Positions 1 to 9,003 of a stretch of 64,000 bases of DNA are shown one piece after another (position 1 is the stretch's first letter; each line of letters opens with the position of its first letter). A program made the translations under genes and the position numbers. Under the pieces are notes generated by a model. The model made no database searches and was not told where the DNA came from. It saw nothing but the letters and a program-made list of their open reading frames with translations. Origin of the DNA: Thermomicrobiales bacterium (GTDB lineage: Bacteria; Chloroflexota; Chloroflexia; Thermomicrobiales; UBA6265); the NCBI GenBank assembly GCA_030447415.1, contig JAUJOZ010000011.1, forward strand, positions 29,599-93,598. Direction: 5' to 3'.

Positions 1-233
1 TCGTCACGCCGGGCGAGCAGCCCCCCGTGGATCGCCGGGTGAAGCGTCTTGACCCGCCCGTCGAGGATCTCCGGGGACTCGGTCACCTCGGTCACAGGGG
101 TGACTGGAACCCCTGCGCCGGCGATTTCCCGCAGGGTGCCGCCCGTTGAAATGACCTGCCAGCCGAGACCGACGAGTCCCCGCGCCAAATCGGCGACACC
201 CGTCTTGTCGTAGACGCTGAGCAGCGCCCGCAT
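1..233 (-). CDS. purH: PurH N-terminus, partial (AICAR transformylase/IMP cyclohydrolase)
   Basis: This is the first 77 or so residues of the bifunctional purine enzyme that makes FAICAR and then IMP; the rest lies beyond the left edge. The translation begins [12 protein letters not shown] and contains [31 protein letters not shown] and [10 protein letters not shown]. These are hallmark motifs of the IMP cyclohydrolase (MGS-like) domain, which is N-terminal in PurH. I prefer the ATG at 233 because MRALLSV is the usual family start. An in-frame ATG at 245 sits directly against an AAAGG motif and is the alternative. The gene is divergent from the acyl-CoA dehydrogenase at 604. The identity is secure; only the start is uncertain. 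Confidence 0.9.
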   Translation of the reverse strand, partial: MRALLSVYDKTGVADLARGLVGLGWQVISTGGTLREIAGAGVPVTPVTEVTESPEILDGRVKTLHPAIHGGLLARRD

Positions 234-245
234 GGACCGGGACAT

Positions 246-603
246 CCTTTCGCGTGGGGCGGCGGGGACGGCGCATCGATCATACCAGAGCGATGGTGCC
301 CGGCATCAAAGAGGAGCGGGACGCACCACCTCGCCCCGGAGAACTCGCCTCCGTCCGGTGGCGCTCCCGACCGCAAAGGGTCACCAGCCCCGGCATGGCT
401 CGCTTCGCCGGTCATGTCGCCGGGACCTTCCCCCCTGGTTCCGGGCGATACTGCGTTGCTTCGCTGGGCTCGGGAGGGTACCGAGCCGTCCCTGACCGCG
501 ATACGTGCGCCCCGTGACGGCTCCGGGCGGTAAACTGCCCGCCGCAAAGGCCGCGATGGGGCGGCCACATGACGTTCCTGATGCAAGGAACCTGGAGAAG
601 CCG
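246..603. other. Divergent intergenic region purH / acyl-CoA dehydrogenase
   Basis: No convincing gene is visible on either strand. The region should hold the two divergent promoters, but I see no clear -35/-10 pair. A GGAG ribosome-binding motif at 594-597 belongs to the acyl-CoA dehydrogenase. Confidence 0.5.
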
Positions 604-1782
604 ATGACCGCGACCACCACTACCCCGAGCATGACGTTCGAGCTCAACGACGAGCAGCGGGCGCTCCGCGATACGATCCGCGAGTTCGCCGAAAGCGAGA
701 TCGCGCCCCACGCCGGGGAGTGGGACGAACAGCACGTCTTCCCGACCGACACGATCCGTCAACTCGGCGAGTTGGGGGCGATGGGCATCGCGTTCCCCGA
801 GGAGTACGGCGGGCTGGGCGCCGGCGCGGTCGCCCAAGCGGTCGTCGTCGAGGAGTTGGCGCGGATTGACTCCTCGGTCGCCGTGACGGTCGGCGCCAAC
901 GTCTCGCTCGGGGGCGAGCCGCTGCTGCTGTTCGGGACCGAGGAGCAGAAGCAGCGATGGCTCGTGCCGCTGGCGCGCGGTGAGCACCTGGGCGCATTTG
1001 CCTCCACCGAGCCCGGCGTCGGGTCCGACGTTCAGGCGGCGACGACCACCGCTCGGCCCGAGGGCGACGGCTGGGTTGTCAATGGCACCAAGGCCTTCAT
1101 TACCAACGCCGGCAACGACCTCAGCGCCTTCGTGATCATCACCGCCAAGACCCCGCCCGCCGACGGCGGGTCCGCCCTGAGCACCGTCATCGTCCCCATT
1201 GGAACGCCCGGATACGAGCCGCAGAAGCCGTATCGCAAACTTGGCTGGCACGCGTCCGACACGCGAGAGCTCGTCTTCCACGATTGCCGCATCGGCGGGG
1301 ATGCCGTCCTCGGGCCGCTCGGGAAGGGGGCGCGCGTCTTCCTGACGACGCTGGACGGCGGCCGCGTGGGAATCGCGGCGATGTCGGTCGGGCTGGCGCA
1401 GGGGGCGCTGGAGCAGGCCATGGCCTACGCCAAGGAGCGCGTTGCCTTCGGCGCCCCGATCGCCAAGCTGCAAGCGATCCAGCACAAGCTGGCCGACCTC
1501 AGGACCCAGATCGAGGCGGCCCGGCTGCTGACCTACCGAGCGGCGGCGCTGAAGGAGGCGGGGCGACCCTTCACCGAAGAGGCCGCCATTGCCAAGCTCT
1601 TCGCTTCCGAGGTTGCGGTGCGCGCCGCCGAGGAGAACGTGCAGATCCACGGTGGCTTTGGCTACATCGAGGAATCGGCCGTCCCCCGCTTCTACCGCGA
1701 CGCCAAGATTCTCACCATTGGTGAGGGCACCAGCGAGATTCTCAAACTCGTGATTGCCCGTAGAATGGGGCTTGCGGACTAA
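604..1782 (+). CDS. Acyl-CoA dehydrogenase
   Basis: A 392-residue flavoenzyme that introduces the alpha-beta double bond into acyl-CoA, passing electrons to ETF. The order of elements matches the family: an N-terminal helical domain (FELNDEQRALRDTIREFAE), the FAD-binding beta segment (FASTEPGVGSDVQA, GTKAFITNAG), and a C-terminal helical domain with QIHGGFGYIEE. Near the C-terminus GEGTSEILK aligns with the usual YEGTSEI, so the catalytic Glu is kept although the Tyr before it is Gly. ATG 604 follows GGAG with good spacing. It lies just upstream of the ABC importer, about 160 bp away, so a role in breaking down the imported compound is possible. The actual acyl substrate (short-chain, branched or glutaryl) cannot be read from the sequence. 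Confidence 0.9.
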   Translation: MTATTTTPSMTFELNDEQRALRDTIREFAESEIAPHAGEWDEQHVFPTDTIRQLGELGAMGIAFPEEYGGLGAGAVAQAVVVEELARIDSSVAVTVGANVSLGGEPLLLFGTEEQKQRWLVPLARGEHLGAFASTEPGVGSDVQAATTTARPEGDGWVVNGTKAFITNAGNDLSAFVIITAKTPPADGGSALSTVIVPIGTPGYEPQKPYRKLGWHASDTRELVFHDCRIGGDAVLGPLGKGARVFLTTLDGGRVGIAAMSVGLAQGALEQAMAYAKERVAFGAPIAKLQAIQHKLADLRTQIEAARLLTYRAAALKEAGRPFTEEAAIAKLFASEVAVRAAEENVQIHGGFGYIEESAVPRFYRDAKILTIGEGTSEILKLVIARRMGLAD

Positions 1783-1943
1783 ACTCGATCACCGGGGACG
1801 CGAGCGGCGCCGGTCATGCCGGCTCGCCGTGTGCATGCCCACGCGAGGAGGTGCCCGAGGGGAAAACGCGCGCCAGCAACCAGGTGGCGGCGGCATTGGT
1901 GCCGACCGCCGGGTGAACACCACATGAGGGAGAACGGGGCAAC

Positions 1944-3182
1944 ATGACGCAGGAGAAGTTCGGTCGTCTTTCGCGGCGAACCTTTGTCGGCGGGTCCGTC
2001 GCCGTGTCGGCGGCGCTCGTCGGCGGGCGCCGCGCACTTCGCCCGACCCGGGCCGGTGCGCAGGGAACACCGGCCGCGACGGTCGAGGTGCGGGATACCG
2101 TGCAGGTCGGCATCGTGACTTCACGCTCGGGCCCGCTCCAGTCGTACGGCGAGCAGTATCTCGAAGGGTTCGCGCTTGGCCTCGACTACGCGACCGGGGG
2201 AACGGGCGTGATCAACGGCCACCGGATTGAGTTTGAGGTCAAGGACGACACCGGTGTTCCGGATACCGCGGTGGCCGCGGCGCGTGACCTGATCGGTCAG
2301 GGGTACAAGATCCTGGCGGGTTCGGTCGTCTCCGGTGTGGCCCTCCAGGTCGCGCCACTGGCCGAGCAGAATCAGGTTCTCTTCGTCAGCGGCCCGGCCG
2401 CCGCCGACGGTATCAGCGGCATCAACGAGTACACGTTCCGCTCGGGGCGACAGGTGACCCAGGACGTGCTGACCGCCCGGGCGTTCCTCGAATCGCCGGA
2501 AGGGAAGAACGCGCTCGTCTTCGCTCAGGACACCGCCTTTGGTCAGTCGACGGCGGCGGCGGTGGACGCCGTCTTCGGCGAGGCGGGGGTCAACGTCGAG
2601 CCGCTGCTCGTCTCCCAGGACGCCCGCGACTTTGCTCCCTTCGCCCAGCAGATCCTCGACAAGAAGCCAGACCTGCTCTTCATCGCCTGGGCGGGTGCCA
2701 CCGCCCCGGCGATGTACGGGGCGCTCGACAGCCAGGGCGTGCTGGAGAGCACTCAGGTCGTCACGGGTCTCGACATCCGGGCCTCATACCCCGTCTTCGG
2801 CGCGGCCGGGGAGCAAATCTCCTTTATCTCCCACTACATCTACCAGGCGCCCGACAACGAGGCGAACACGTTCCTCGTCGACCGGCTGGCCGAGCAGGAC
2901 CGGGTGCCTGACCTGTTCATGCCCGACGGCTTCGCCGGCGCGCAGATGATCGTCCACGCGGTCGAGGCGGCCGACGGCACGGACGTCGACGCGATGATCG
3001 ATGCCCTTGAAGGCTTTACCTTCCAGGGCGTGAAGGGCGACTACGAGGTGCGCGAGGAGGACCACGCGCTCCTGCAGCCGATGTTCCAGGTCCGCTTGAC
3101 CGGGCAGGGCGAGACGGCCGAGGCCGAGCCAATCAAGACGCTGGCGCCGGACGAGATCGCACCGCCGGTCGCCGAGAGCTGA
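1944..3182 (+). CDS. Branched-chain amino acid-type ABC substrate-binding protein (Tat-exported)
   Basis: A 412-residue extracytoplasmic receptor of the LivK/Peripla_BP_6 fold, delivering its ligand to the ATPases and permeases downstream. Residues 8-36 look like a twin-arginine signal (LSRRTFVGGS then a small-residue hydrophobic run to AGAQG). The mature part starts with VQVGIVTSRSGPLQSYGEQ and has the two-lobe pattern of the family. ATG 1944 has a purine-rich GAGGGAGAACGGGG just upstream. The strong hairpin at 3231 separates it from the ATPase genes, which fits the higher expression usually needed for the binding protein. The family also binds aromatic acids, amides and urea, so a leucine-type ligand should not be assumed. 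Confidence 0.88.
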   Translation: MTQEKFGRLSRRTFVGGSVAVSAALVGGRRALRPTRAGAQGTPAATVEVRDTVQVGIVTSRSGPLQSYGEQYLEGFALGLDYATGGTGVINGHRIEFEVKDDTGVPDTAVAAARDLIGQGYKILAGSVVSGVALQVAPLAEQNQVLFVSGPAAADGISGINEYTFRSGRQVTQDVLTARAFLESPEGKNALVFAQDTAFGQSTAAAVDAVFGEAGVNVEPLLVSQDARDFAPFAQQILDKKPDLLFIAWAGATAPAMYGALDSQGVLESTQVVTGLDIRASYPVFGAAGEQISFISHYIYQAPDNEANTFLVDRLAEQDRVPDLFMPDGFAGAQMIVHAVEAADGTDVDAMIDALEGFTFQGVKGDYEVREEDHALLQPMFQVRLTGQGETAEAEPIKTLAPDEIAPPVAES

Positions 3183-3230
3183 GTCGGCAGCCCCTGACGG
3201 TCGTCGGTCGTTGAGTGGACGGTGATTCAC

Positions 3231-3261
3231 GGGCGGTGTGCCGGGAACCGGCACACCGCCC
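3231..3261 (+). terminator. Perfect 14-bp hairpin after the binding-protein gene
   Basis: GGGCGGTGTGCCGG at 3231-3244 is exactly complementary to 3248-3261 around a GAA loop. There is no T-run after it, so it may act as an mRNA-stabilising or attenuating hairpin inside the importer operon rather than as a full terminator. Confidence 0.7.
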
Positions 3262-3333
3262 ACCGCGGGTCACTAGCGATCAAGCTCCACCGATTACCCA
3301 CTACCGTGTGCTGAGAACCGACCACTGTCTGAG

Positions 3334-4089
3334 GTGAGCGTGGCAGCAATCATCGAGACGCGGGGGCTCACGCTCCGGTTCGGCGGTGCGACGATCGTCG
3401 ACAACGTCTCCTTCGGCGTGCCGGAGGGACTCTTCGTCTCGATCATCGGGCCGAATGGCGCGGGCAAGACGAGTCTCTTCAACCTGCTGAGCGGGCTCTA
3501 CCGGCCGTCGGCCGGTCGGGTCTTCCTGCGCGGAGTGGACATCACCGGCCTGCCCCCCTTCGCCCGCGTGCGGCGCGGGCTCGGCCGCTCGTTCCAGCTG
3601 ACGACGATCTTCCCCGGGCTCTCGACGCTGGATAACGCGCGGCTCGCGGCGCAGGCCGGGCGCCCTGGGAACTGGGCGATTTGGCGGAGCGCGGCGCGCG
3701 ACCGGGTGGTACGCGACCGGGCGGCGTGGGCGCTGGAAACGGTGGGGTTGCGTGGGCGGGAAGGGGTGCTCGCCGGATCGCTCGCCCATGGGGACAAGCG
3801 GAAGCTCGACCTCGCCCTGCTCCTCTGCACCGAGCCGGCAGTCCTCCTGCTCGACGAGCCAACGGCCGGCGTCAGCGCCGAGGAGGTGCCGACGATGCTC
3901 GACGTCATCCGGCGCATCCGGCAGGTGGAAGGGAAGACGGTCCTGATGGTGGAGCACAAGATGGACGTGGTCCACGACCTCTCGGACCGGGTCGCGGTCC
4001 TGGCGAATGGCGCCCTCGTCGCCTATGACGAGCCGGACACCGTGATGGCCGACCCGTTCGTCCGCTCCACCTACCTGGGGGTGGCGTGA
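3334..4089 (+). CDS. livG: ABC transporter ATP-binding protein, LivG type
   Basis: A 251-residue ATPase of the hydrophobic amino acid uptake (HAAT) family. Walker A is GPNGAGKT, Walker B AVLLLDEPTAGVS, and the H-loop is VLMVEHKMD. The signature position reads GSLAHGDKRKLDLA instead of the usual LSxGQ, which is unusual but still has the S-x-x-x-G spacing. The start is GTG 3334 after a GAG-rich stretch. Its stop overlaps the next GTG by four bases (GTGA), showing translational coupling with livF. The pair LivG/LivF is expected to form a heterodimer under the LivH/LivM channel. Confidence 0.88.
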   Translation: MSVAAIIETRGLTLRFGGATIVDNVSFGVPEGLFVSIIGPNGAGKTSLFNLLSGLYRPSAGRVFLRGVDITGLPPFARVRRGLGRSFQLTTIFPGLSTLDNARLAAQAGRPGNWAIWRSAARDRVVRDRAAWALETVGLRGREGVLAGSLAHGDKRKLDLALLLCTEPAVLLLDEPTAGVSAEEVPTMLDVIRRIRQVEGKTVLMVEHKMDVVHDLSDRVAVLANGALVAYDEPDTVMADPFVRSTYLGVA

Positions 4090-4841
4090 CGGCCCCCGCC
4101 ACCACGTCGCCGCCGGCCTCCACAGACGGAGTCGAGCCGCTCCTGCGGCTGAGCGACGTGCACGCCTTCATTGGCGAGTCGCACATCCTGCAAGGGGTAT
4201 CGTTCACGGTTGCGCCCGGGCGCGTCACGGTCCTCCTCGGCCGCAACGGAGCAGGCAAGACGACGACGCTGCGCACCATCCTCGGACTCGTCACCACGGC
4301 GCGCGGTGCGATCACGCTGGCCGGCGAGGAGATCAGCCGCGAGCGGACCCACCGCGTCGTGCGGCGCGGGGTGGGCTACGTGCCCGAGGATCGCGACATT
4401 TTCGGCGGCCTGACCGTCGCCGAGAACCTACGCCTTGCACAACGCCCCGGTGCGCCCCGGGAACGGCTTGCTCTGGCGCACCGGCTCTTCCCCGACCTCG
4501 AGCGCCGCGCCGGCCAGCGGGCGGGGTCGCTGTCGGGCGGTCAGCAGCAGATGGTGGCGATCGCCCGCGCGCTCGTCAACGAGAACCGCCTCCTGCTGAT
4601 CGACGAGCCGTCCAAGGGGCTGGCGCCCGTGGTCGTCGCGCAGGTCACCGAGGCATTGACGGCGATCAAGGGGACGACGACGATCCTGCTTGTCGAGCAG
4701 AACCTAGCGATGGCGCAGGCGCTCGGCGACGACGCCGTCGTCGTCGACAACGGCTGCATCGTCCACACCGGCGCGATGGCGCAGATCGCGGCGGATGAGG
4801 CGTTGCAGGCGCGCTACCTCGGCGCCGGGACCCGGACGTGA
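4086..4841 (+). CDS. livF: ABC transporter ATP-binding protein, LivF type
   Basis: A 251-residue second ATPase of the importer. It shows Walker A GRNGAGKTTTL, Q-loop region VPEDRDIFGGLTVAENL (typical of LivF), signature LSGGQQQMVAIARAL and Walker B LLLIDEPSKGLAP. Unlike its partner, the signature motif is canonical, so at least one composite ATP site is complete. It starts at GTG 4086 within the livG stop codon. A gap of about 200 bp with no gene separates it from the permease livH. Confidence 0.9.
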   Translation: MTAPATTSPPASTDGVEPLLRLSDVHAFIGESHILQGVSFTVAPGRVTVLLGRNGAGKTTTLRTILGLVTTARGAITLAGEEISRERTHRVVRRGVGYVPEDRDIFGGLTVAENLRLAQRPGAPRERLALAHRLFPDLERRAGQRAGSLSGGQQQMVAIARALVNENRLLLIDEPSKGLAPVVVAQVTEALTAIKGTTTILLVEQNLAMAQALGDDAVVVDNGCIVHTGAMAQIAADEALQARYLGAGTRT

Positions 4842-5047
4842 AGGGGGCAGGGTCCGGGGTGCGCGGTACGGGGAACGATGATCGGGGGGATGCGTGCGTC
4901 GCCCGGTCACCAACCGCAAGACCGAGCGGGGAATGGGGTGGGGCGTGCATTGCGGGCGTCGGAACACCCGCGCGGGCGCCCTCCGTGCGTGCGCCGACGC
5001 CACACGCCGGCCGATAAGCGACCGCGGATGAATATGAACGGGGCGCC

Positions 5048-5932
5048 ATGAGTACGCTGATCCTCCTCACGCTGACTGGGCTGGCGCTCGCCGCGATGTA
5101 CTTCCTGCTCGCGGCCGGGCTGTCCCTCATCTTTGGACTCATGGACGTGCTCAACTTCGCGCACGGCGCCTTCTTCACTTGGGGCGCCTACGCCGCCTGG
5201 TGGACCATCGGCCAGGTCTCGTCCGGCAACAGCGGCACGACCGCCGCCTTCGCCCTCTCGCTCCTCGCCGCGGCGCTGATGGGTGCCACGCTGGCGACGC
5301 TGGTGGAGGTGGGTCTGCTGCGACCACTCTATCGGCGACCGATCTACCAGGTGCTCGTCACGCTCGGCATCGGCCTGGCTCTTAGCCAGCTAACCTCCGT
5401 CATCTGGCGACCGGACGCGCGACCCTTTCCCCAACCCCGGTGGCTGGCCGACACAAGCACGGTCTTCGGCGCGCGGGTGCCAAACAACCGCTTCCTGCTC
5501 ATCGCCGCCGCGCTCGTCGTGCTCGGCGGCATGCTCCTGTTTCTGCGGCGCACGCGTTACGGGTTGATCGTGCGGGCGGGGGCCGAGAACCGCGAGATGG
5601 TGCAGGCGCTCGGGATCGACGTCGATCGCGCGTTCACCCTCGTCTTCGCGCTGGGTGGCGCGTTGGCCGGGCTCGGCGGTGTCTTCGGGGCTGCCTATTT
5701 CGGCGCGATCGACCCGGGCTTCGGATCGGTCAACCTGATCTTCGCCTTTATCGTCGTCGTCATCGGCGGGCTCGGCTCGGTCACCGGGAGCGCCCTAGCG
5801 GCGGTCATCATCGGGCTGGCCCAGCAGTTCGGCAACTACTACACCACCTGGGCCGGTGACTTCGTCGTCGTGCTGCTGCTGGCGTTCGTGCTGCTCGTCC
5901 GCCCGCGCGGGCTGTTGGGCGTCCTCCGATGA
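5048..5932 (+). CDS. livH: ABC transporter permease, LivH type
   Basis: A 294-residue integral membrane protein of the BPD_transp_2 family. It is strongly hydrophobic with roughly eight membrane segments. Family motifs include YFLLAAGLSLIFGLMDVLNFAHGAF near the N-terminus and the cytoplasmic EAA-like loop RAGAENREMVQALGIDVDR near residue 180. It pairs with LivM to form the channel. The stop overlaps the livM ATG (ATGA at 5929-5932). Confidence 0.92.
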   Translation: MSTLILLTLTGLALAAMYFLLAAGLSLIFGLMDVLNFAHGAFFTWGAYAAWWTIGQVSSGNSGTTAAFALSLLAAALMGATLATLVEVGLLRPLYRRPIYQVLVTLGIGLALSQLTSVIWRPDARPFPQPRWLADTSTVFGARVPNNRFLLIAAALVVLGGMLLFLRRTRYGLIVRAGAENREMVQALGIDVDRAFTLVFALGGALAGLGGVFGAAYFGAIDPGFGSVNLIFAFIVVVIGGLGSVTGSALAAVIIGLAQQFGNYYTTWAGDFVVVLLLAFVLLVRPRGLLGVLR

Positions 5933-7017
5933 TCACCCGGGAACACCTGCGGCTCGCGTTGCCCGTCGCGATCCTGGTCCTGCTGCTCGCGGTGCCGCGT
6001 CTCCCGCTGCACGTCCCGGTGCTGTTCGACGGGCCGATCAACACGCCCGGCAACCTGCACCTGCTCGCTGTCGGGTTCACCCTCGGCGCCGCGGCCCTCT
6101 CCTACAACCTCCTCTTCGGCTATACCGGCGTCCTCTCCTTCGGCCACGCCCTCTTCTTCGGCGCGGGCCTGTACCTGCCGACGATCGCCTTGCGGAAGTG
6201 GGAGTGGGACCTCGTCCCCGCGCTGGCGCTGGCGCTCGGCGGCGGCTTGGCGCTGGCCGCCGTCGTCGGTGCCCTGGCGCTGCGGACGAGCGGCGTCTAC
6301 TTCGCGATGGTCACGCTCGCCTTCGCCCAGGCGGGCGCGGTCGTCGTCGGCAAGAACGTCGGCGGGCTGACCGGAGGCGAGGAGGGTCTGAGCCTGCCGT
6401 CGCGCCCCCTGCCGGATTGGCTGGTCGGCGTGGTCAATACCGACAAGCTCTACTGGCTGGCGCTCGCGGTCTTGATCGTTGTCTACCTTGCGGCATTGCG
6501 ACTGGTGACCTCCCCTACCGGTCGCGTCTGGCAGGGAATCCGCGAAAACGAGGGCCGCGTCCAGATGCTCGGCCTGCGCCCCTACGGCTTCAAGCTGCTG
6601 GCGTTCGTGATCTCCGGCGCGCTGGCCACCGTTGCGGGCATCGTCTACCTGTTCCTCGTCAGCGGGGCAACACCGCGCGCAGTGAGTGCCGAGTTCACCG
6701 TCACGCTCCTTTTGATGGTAATCATCGGCGGCAGCGGCTCGCTCTGGGGGCCGGTGGCCGGCGCCGTGCTCTATCACTATCTGAACGTGCGTCTAACCGT
6801 GTGGGCTGGGTCGGCGACGGTCGCCGATCTGCCGGACGTGGTCGGCCGACCTCTCGGCGACCCGCTCTTCATCTTCGGCCTGATCTTCGTCCTGCTGGTC
6901 CTCTTCTTCCCGCGCGGTCTGGCGGGCGCGTTCGCCGGTCGGCGCCTCCGCCCGCTCCAGCGGGCGCTGGGCGGCGCGACGCCGACACCGGGACTGGCGC
7001 AAAAGGGAGATCTCTAG
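5929..7017 (+). CDS. livM: ABC transporter permease, LivM type
   Basis: A 362-residue second permease subunit with about nine to ten predicted membrane segments. It carries SYNLLFGYTGVLSFGHALF, the LivM-typical sequence, and the cytoplasmic loop IRENEGRVQMLGLRPYGFK. The C-terminus is a short basic tail. It is translationally coupled to livH and ends two bases before the hydrolase start, so the hydrolase is part of the same transcript. Confidence 0.92.
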   Translation: MITREHLRLALPVAILVLLLAVPRLPLHVPVLFDGPINTPGNLHLLAVGFTLGAAALSYNLLFGYTGVLSFGHALFFGAGLYLPTIALRKWEWDLVPALALALGGGLALAAVVGALALRTSGVYFAMVTLAFAQAGAVVVGKNVGGLTGGEEGLSLPSRPLPDWLVGVVNTDKLYWLALAVLIVVYLAALRLVTSPTGRVWQGIRENEGRVQMLGLRPYGFKLLAFVISGALATVAGIVYLFLVSGATPRAVSAEFTVTLLLMVIIGGSGSLWGPVAGAVLYHYLNVRLTVWAGSATVADLPDVVGRPLGDPLFIFGLIFVLLVLFFPRGLAGAFAGRRLRPLQRALGGATPTPGLAQKGDL

Positions 7018-7019
7018 GG

Positions 7020-7886
7020 ATGACCGAGGAGACAGGCGGCATCCCGCGCGACCTGGACGTCAATGGCATTACCCTTCGCGTCACCACCTGGGGCACGTCG
7101 ACCGATCCCGACCGCGCCATCCTTCTGGTTCACGGCATCACCGCCAACAGCCGCTACTGGTCCGGCCTCGGTCCAGCCCTCGCCGCTCGCGGCTGGCAGG
7201 CGATCGCGACCGACCTGCGTGGCCGCGGTCGTAGTGCCAAGCCGCCGCATGGCTATGGCATCCCCTTTCACGTGAACGACCTGCTGGCGCTCTGCGACGC
7301 GCTCGCGCTGTCCCGCGTGAACCTGGTGGGCCACTCGCTCGGTGCGCTGATCGGGCTCTATCTTGCCGCCGTCCACCCGCACCGCATGGGCAAGCTGGTC
7401 CTGGTCGACGCCGGCGGCAAGCTGCCGGCCGACACCATCCAGGCGATCACCCCGGCGCTGGCGCGGCTGGGCACGGTCTACCCGTCGCTCGACGCATACC
7501 TCGGCGCGATGCGGGACGCGGTACCAGTTCCGTGGGACCCGTTCTGGGAGGAGTACTTCCGGTACGACGCCGAGATGCAGCCCGACGGCAGCGTCACGTC
7601 GAGCGTCCCCAAGGCGGCGGTCGCCGAGGAACAGGCGGTGAACTGGGCCACCCGCACCGAGGCGCTACCCGAGTTCGTGCACGCGCCGACCCTGATCGTC
7701 CGCGTCAGCGAGGGGCTGCTTGGCGGAAATCGCGGGCTCATCCTCCCGGTCGAGGAGGCCGAACGGATGCGCAGTGTCATCGCCGGCAGCCGGGTAGTGG
7801 AGATCGTCAACGCCAACCACTACACCGTGGTTCAGGCGGAGCGATTTACCGAGGAGCTGACCGCCTTCCTGGAAGAGTTGACGTAG
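7020..7886 (+). CDS. Alpha/beta hydrolase
   Basis: A 288-residue alpha/beta-hydrolase-fold protein. The oxyanion-region motif LLVHGITANSRYW, the nucleophile elbow GHSLGA (Ser) and a late His in NANHYTVV form a recognisable triad set. ATG 7020 overlaps the TAG-GGA region right after livM and is preceded by AAGGGAG. Being the last gene of the importer operon suggests that it hydrolyses the imported ester, amide or lactone. It could equally be an esterase, an amidase or a C-C bond hydrolase of the MhpC type; the sequence does not decide. Confidence 0.85.
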   Translation: MTEETGGIPRDLDVNGITLRVTTWGTSTDPDRAILLVHGITANSRYWSGLGPALAARGWQAIATDLRGRGRSAKPPHGYGIPFHVNDLLALCDALALSRVNLVGHSLGALIGLYLAAVHPHRMGKLVLVDAGGKLPADTIQAITPALARLGTVYPSLDAYLGAMRDAVPVPWDPFWEEYFRYDAEMQPDGSVTSSVPKAAVAEEQAVNWATRTEALPEFVHAPTLIVRVSEGLLGGNRGLILPVEEAERMRSVIAGSRVVEIVNANHYTVVQAERFTEELTAFLEELT

Positions 7887-8044
7887 TCGCCCGCCGGCAC
7901 TGCCGTGACGCGATGCTCGATTCCCGCCGCAGCGCCGGCAGGCCATGCCGCCGGTACCGGGAACCGGTTGCACTTGAACTGGGGATATCAGACCCCGTCC
8001 CCCTTTGCGATCGCGCCCAAGACATGCCCGCCACCCGCTACCCG

Positions 8045-8968
8045 CTATCCCTCCAGCAGGCCGGCAACCGTCGCCTGGTCCAGCGTGGTCTGCGCCATCC
8101 GGATGCTCGCGGCGTCAATCATCTTGTTGTCGACGGCGACGGCGCCGCGCCCCTCGCGGTTGGCGACCTCGTAGGCGTCGACCACCTTGCGCGCCCAGGC
8201 GATCTCCTGCTCCGTCGGTGAGAAGACCTCGTTGGCGACGGCGACCTGGCTGGGATGGATGCACCACTTCCCGTCGAAGCCGAGGGAGCGCGCCATCAGG
8301 CAGCTCCGACGATAACCGTCGAGGTCGCGGAAGTCGGCGAAGGGGCCGTCAAGCACGCGCAGCCCCGCCGCCCGGCCGGCGACCAGGATGCGATGCATCA
8401 CATAGTGGAAGCGGTGGCTGCCGTAGGCGGCGTCCCACGCGTCCATCGAGCCGATGGAGACGGCGGGGATACGAACCGAGGCGGTGTAGTCGCCAGGACC
8501 GTAAATGATCGTCTCGATCCGCGGACTCGCTTTCGCGATCAGGTCGCAGTTGATCAGTCCCTCGGCCGTCTCGATCTGGACCTCAAGCCCGATTCGCCGG
8601 GCAAACCCTTTGTTCGCCTCGATCTGCGTCAGCAGCGTGTCGACGACGTAGACGTCTTCCGGGCGGCTCACCTTCGGGAGCATTATCAAGTCGAGCCGAT
8701 CGCCGACCTCCTCCGCAATCTCGATAACGTCGCGGTAGAAGAACGGCGTGTCCAGCGCGTTCATCCGATAGAGGCGCGGCTTTGTGCCCCAGTCGAGGTC
8801 GCGCACGGCGCGGATCACGACCTGACGGCTCGGCACCTTCTCGTTTGGGGCAACGGAGTCCTCCAGGTCGAGAAAGACGACGTCGGCCTCGGACCTGACC
8901 GCCTTCTGGACCATGTCCCAGTTCGAGGCCGGCACGGCCAGCTCGCTGCGCTCCACTCGACTCGCCAT
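8045..8968 (-). CDS. HpcH/HpaI aldolase / citrate lyase beta-like protein (CitE family)
   Basis: A 307-residue TIM-barrel lyase related to CitE and to L-malyl-CoA/beta-methylmalyl-CoA lyase. Visible motifs are DVVFLDLEDSVAPNEK (metal/CoA region), the conserved Arg-containing RQVVIRAVRDLDWG, LEVQIETAEGL with the metal-binding Glu, IIYGPGDY, and GFDGKWCIHPSQ near the C-terminus. The length fits the stand-alone malyl-CoA-lyase-like group rather than a citrate-lyase complex, since no citF or citD is nearby. The ATG has an AAGGAGG ribosome-binding site. Together with the acyl-CoA dehydrogenase upstream it hints at CoA-thioester metabolism. Confidence 0.85.
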   Translation of the reverse strand: MASRVERSELAVPASNWDMVQKAVRSEADVVFLDLEDSVAPNEKVPSRQVVIRAVRDLDWGTKPRLYRMNALDTPFFYRDVIEIAEEVGDRLDLIMLPKVSRPEDVYVVDTLLTQIEANKGFARRIGLEVQIETAEGLINCDLIAKASPRIETIIYGPGDYTASVRIPAVSIGSMDAWDAAYGSHRFHYVMHRILVAGRAAGLRVLDGPFADFRDLDGYRRSCLMARSLGFDGKWCIHPSQVAVANEVFSPTEQEIAWARKVVDAYEVANREGRGAVAVDNKMIDAASIRMAQTTLDQATVAGLLEG

Positions 8969-9003
8969 CGTCCGCCTCCTTCCCGCTCCGCTCGATCAGG
9001 CCG

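Noticed and set aside
412..1650. Long minus-strand open frame opposite the acyl-CoA dehydrogenase
   Set aside because: It mirrors the codon pattern of a secure gene in GC-rich DNA, has no family similarity and no ribosome-binding site.
5856..7019. Plus-strand open frame running into the alpha/beta hydrolase from within livH/livM
   Set aside because: The upstream part is an alternative frame of livM; the hydrolase domain and its ribosome-binding site start at 7020.
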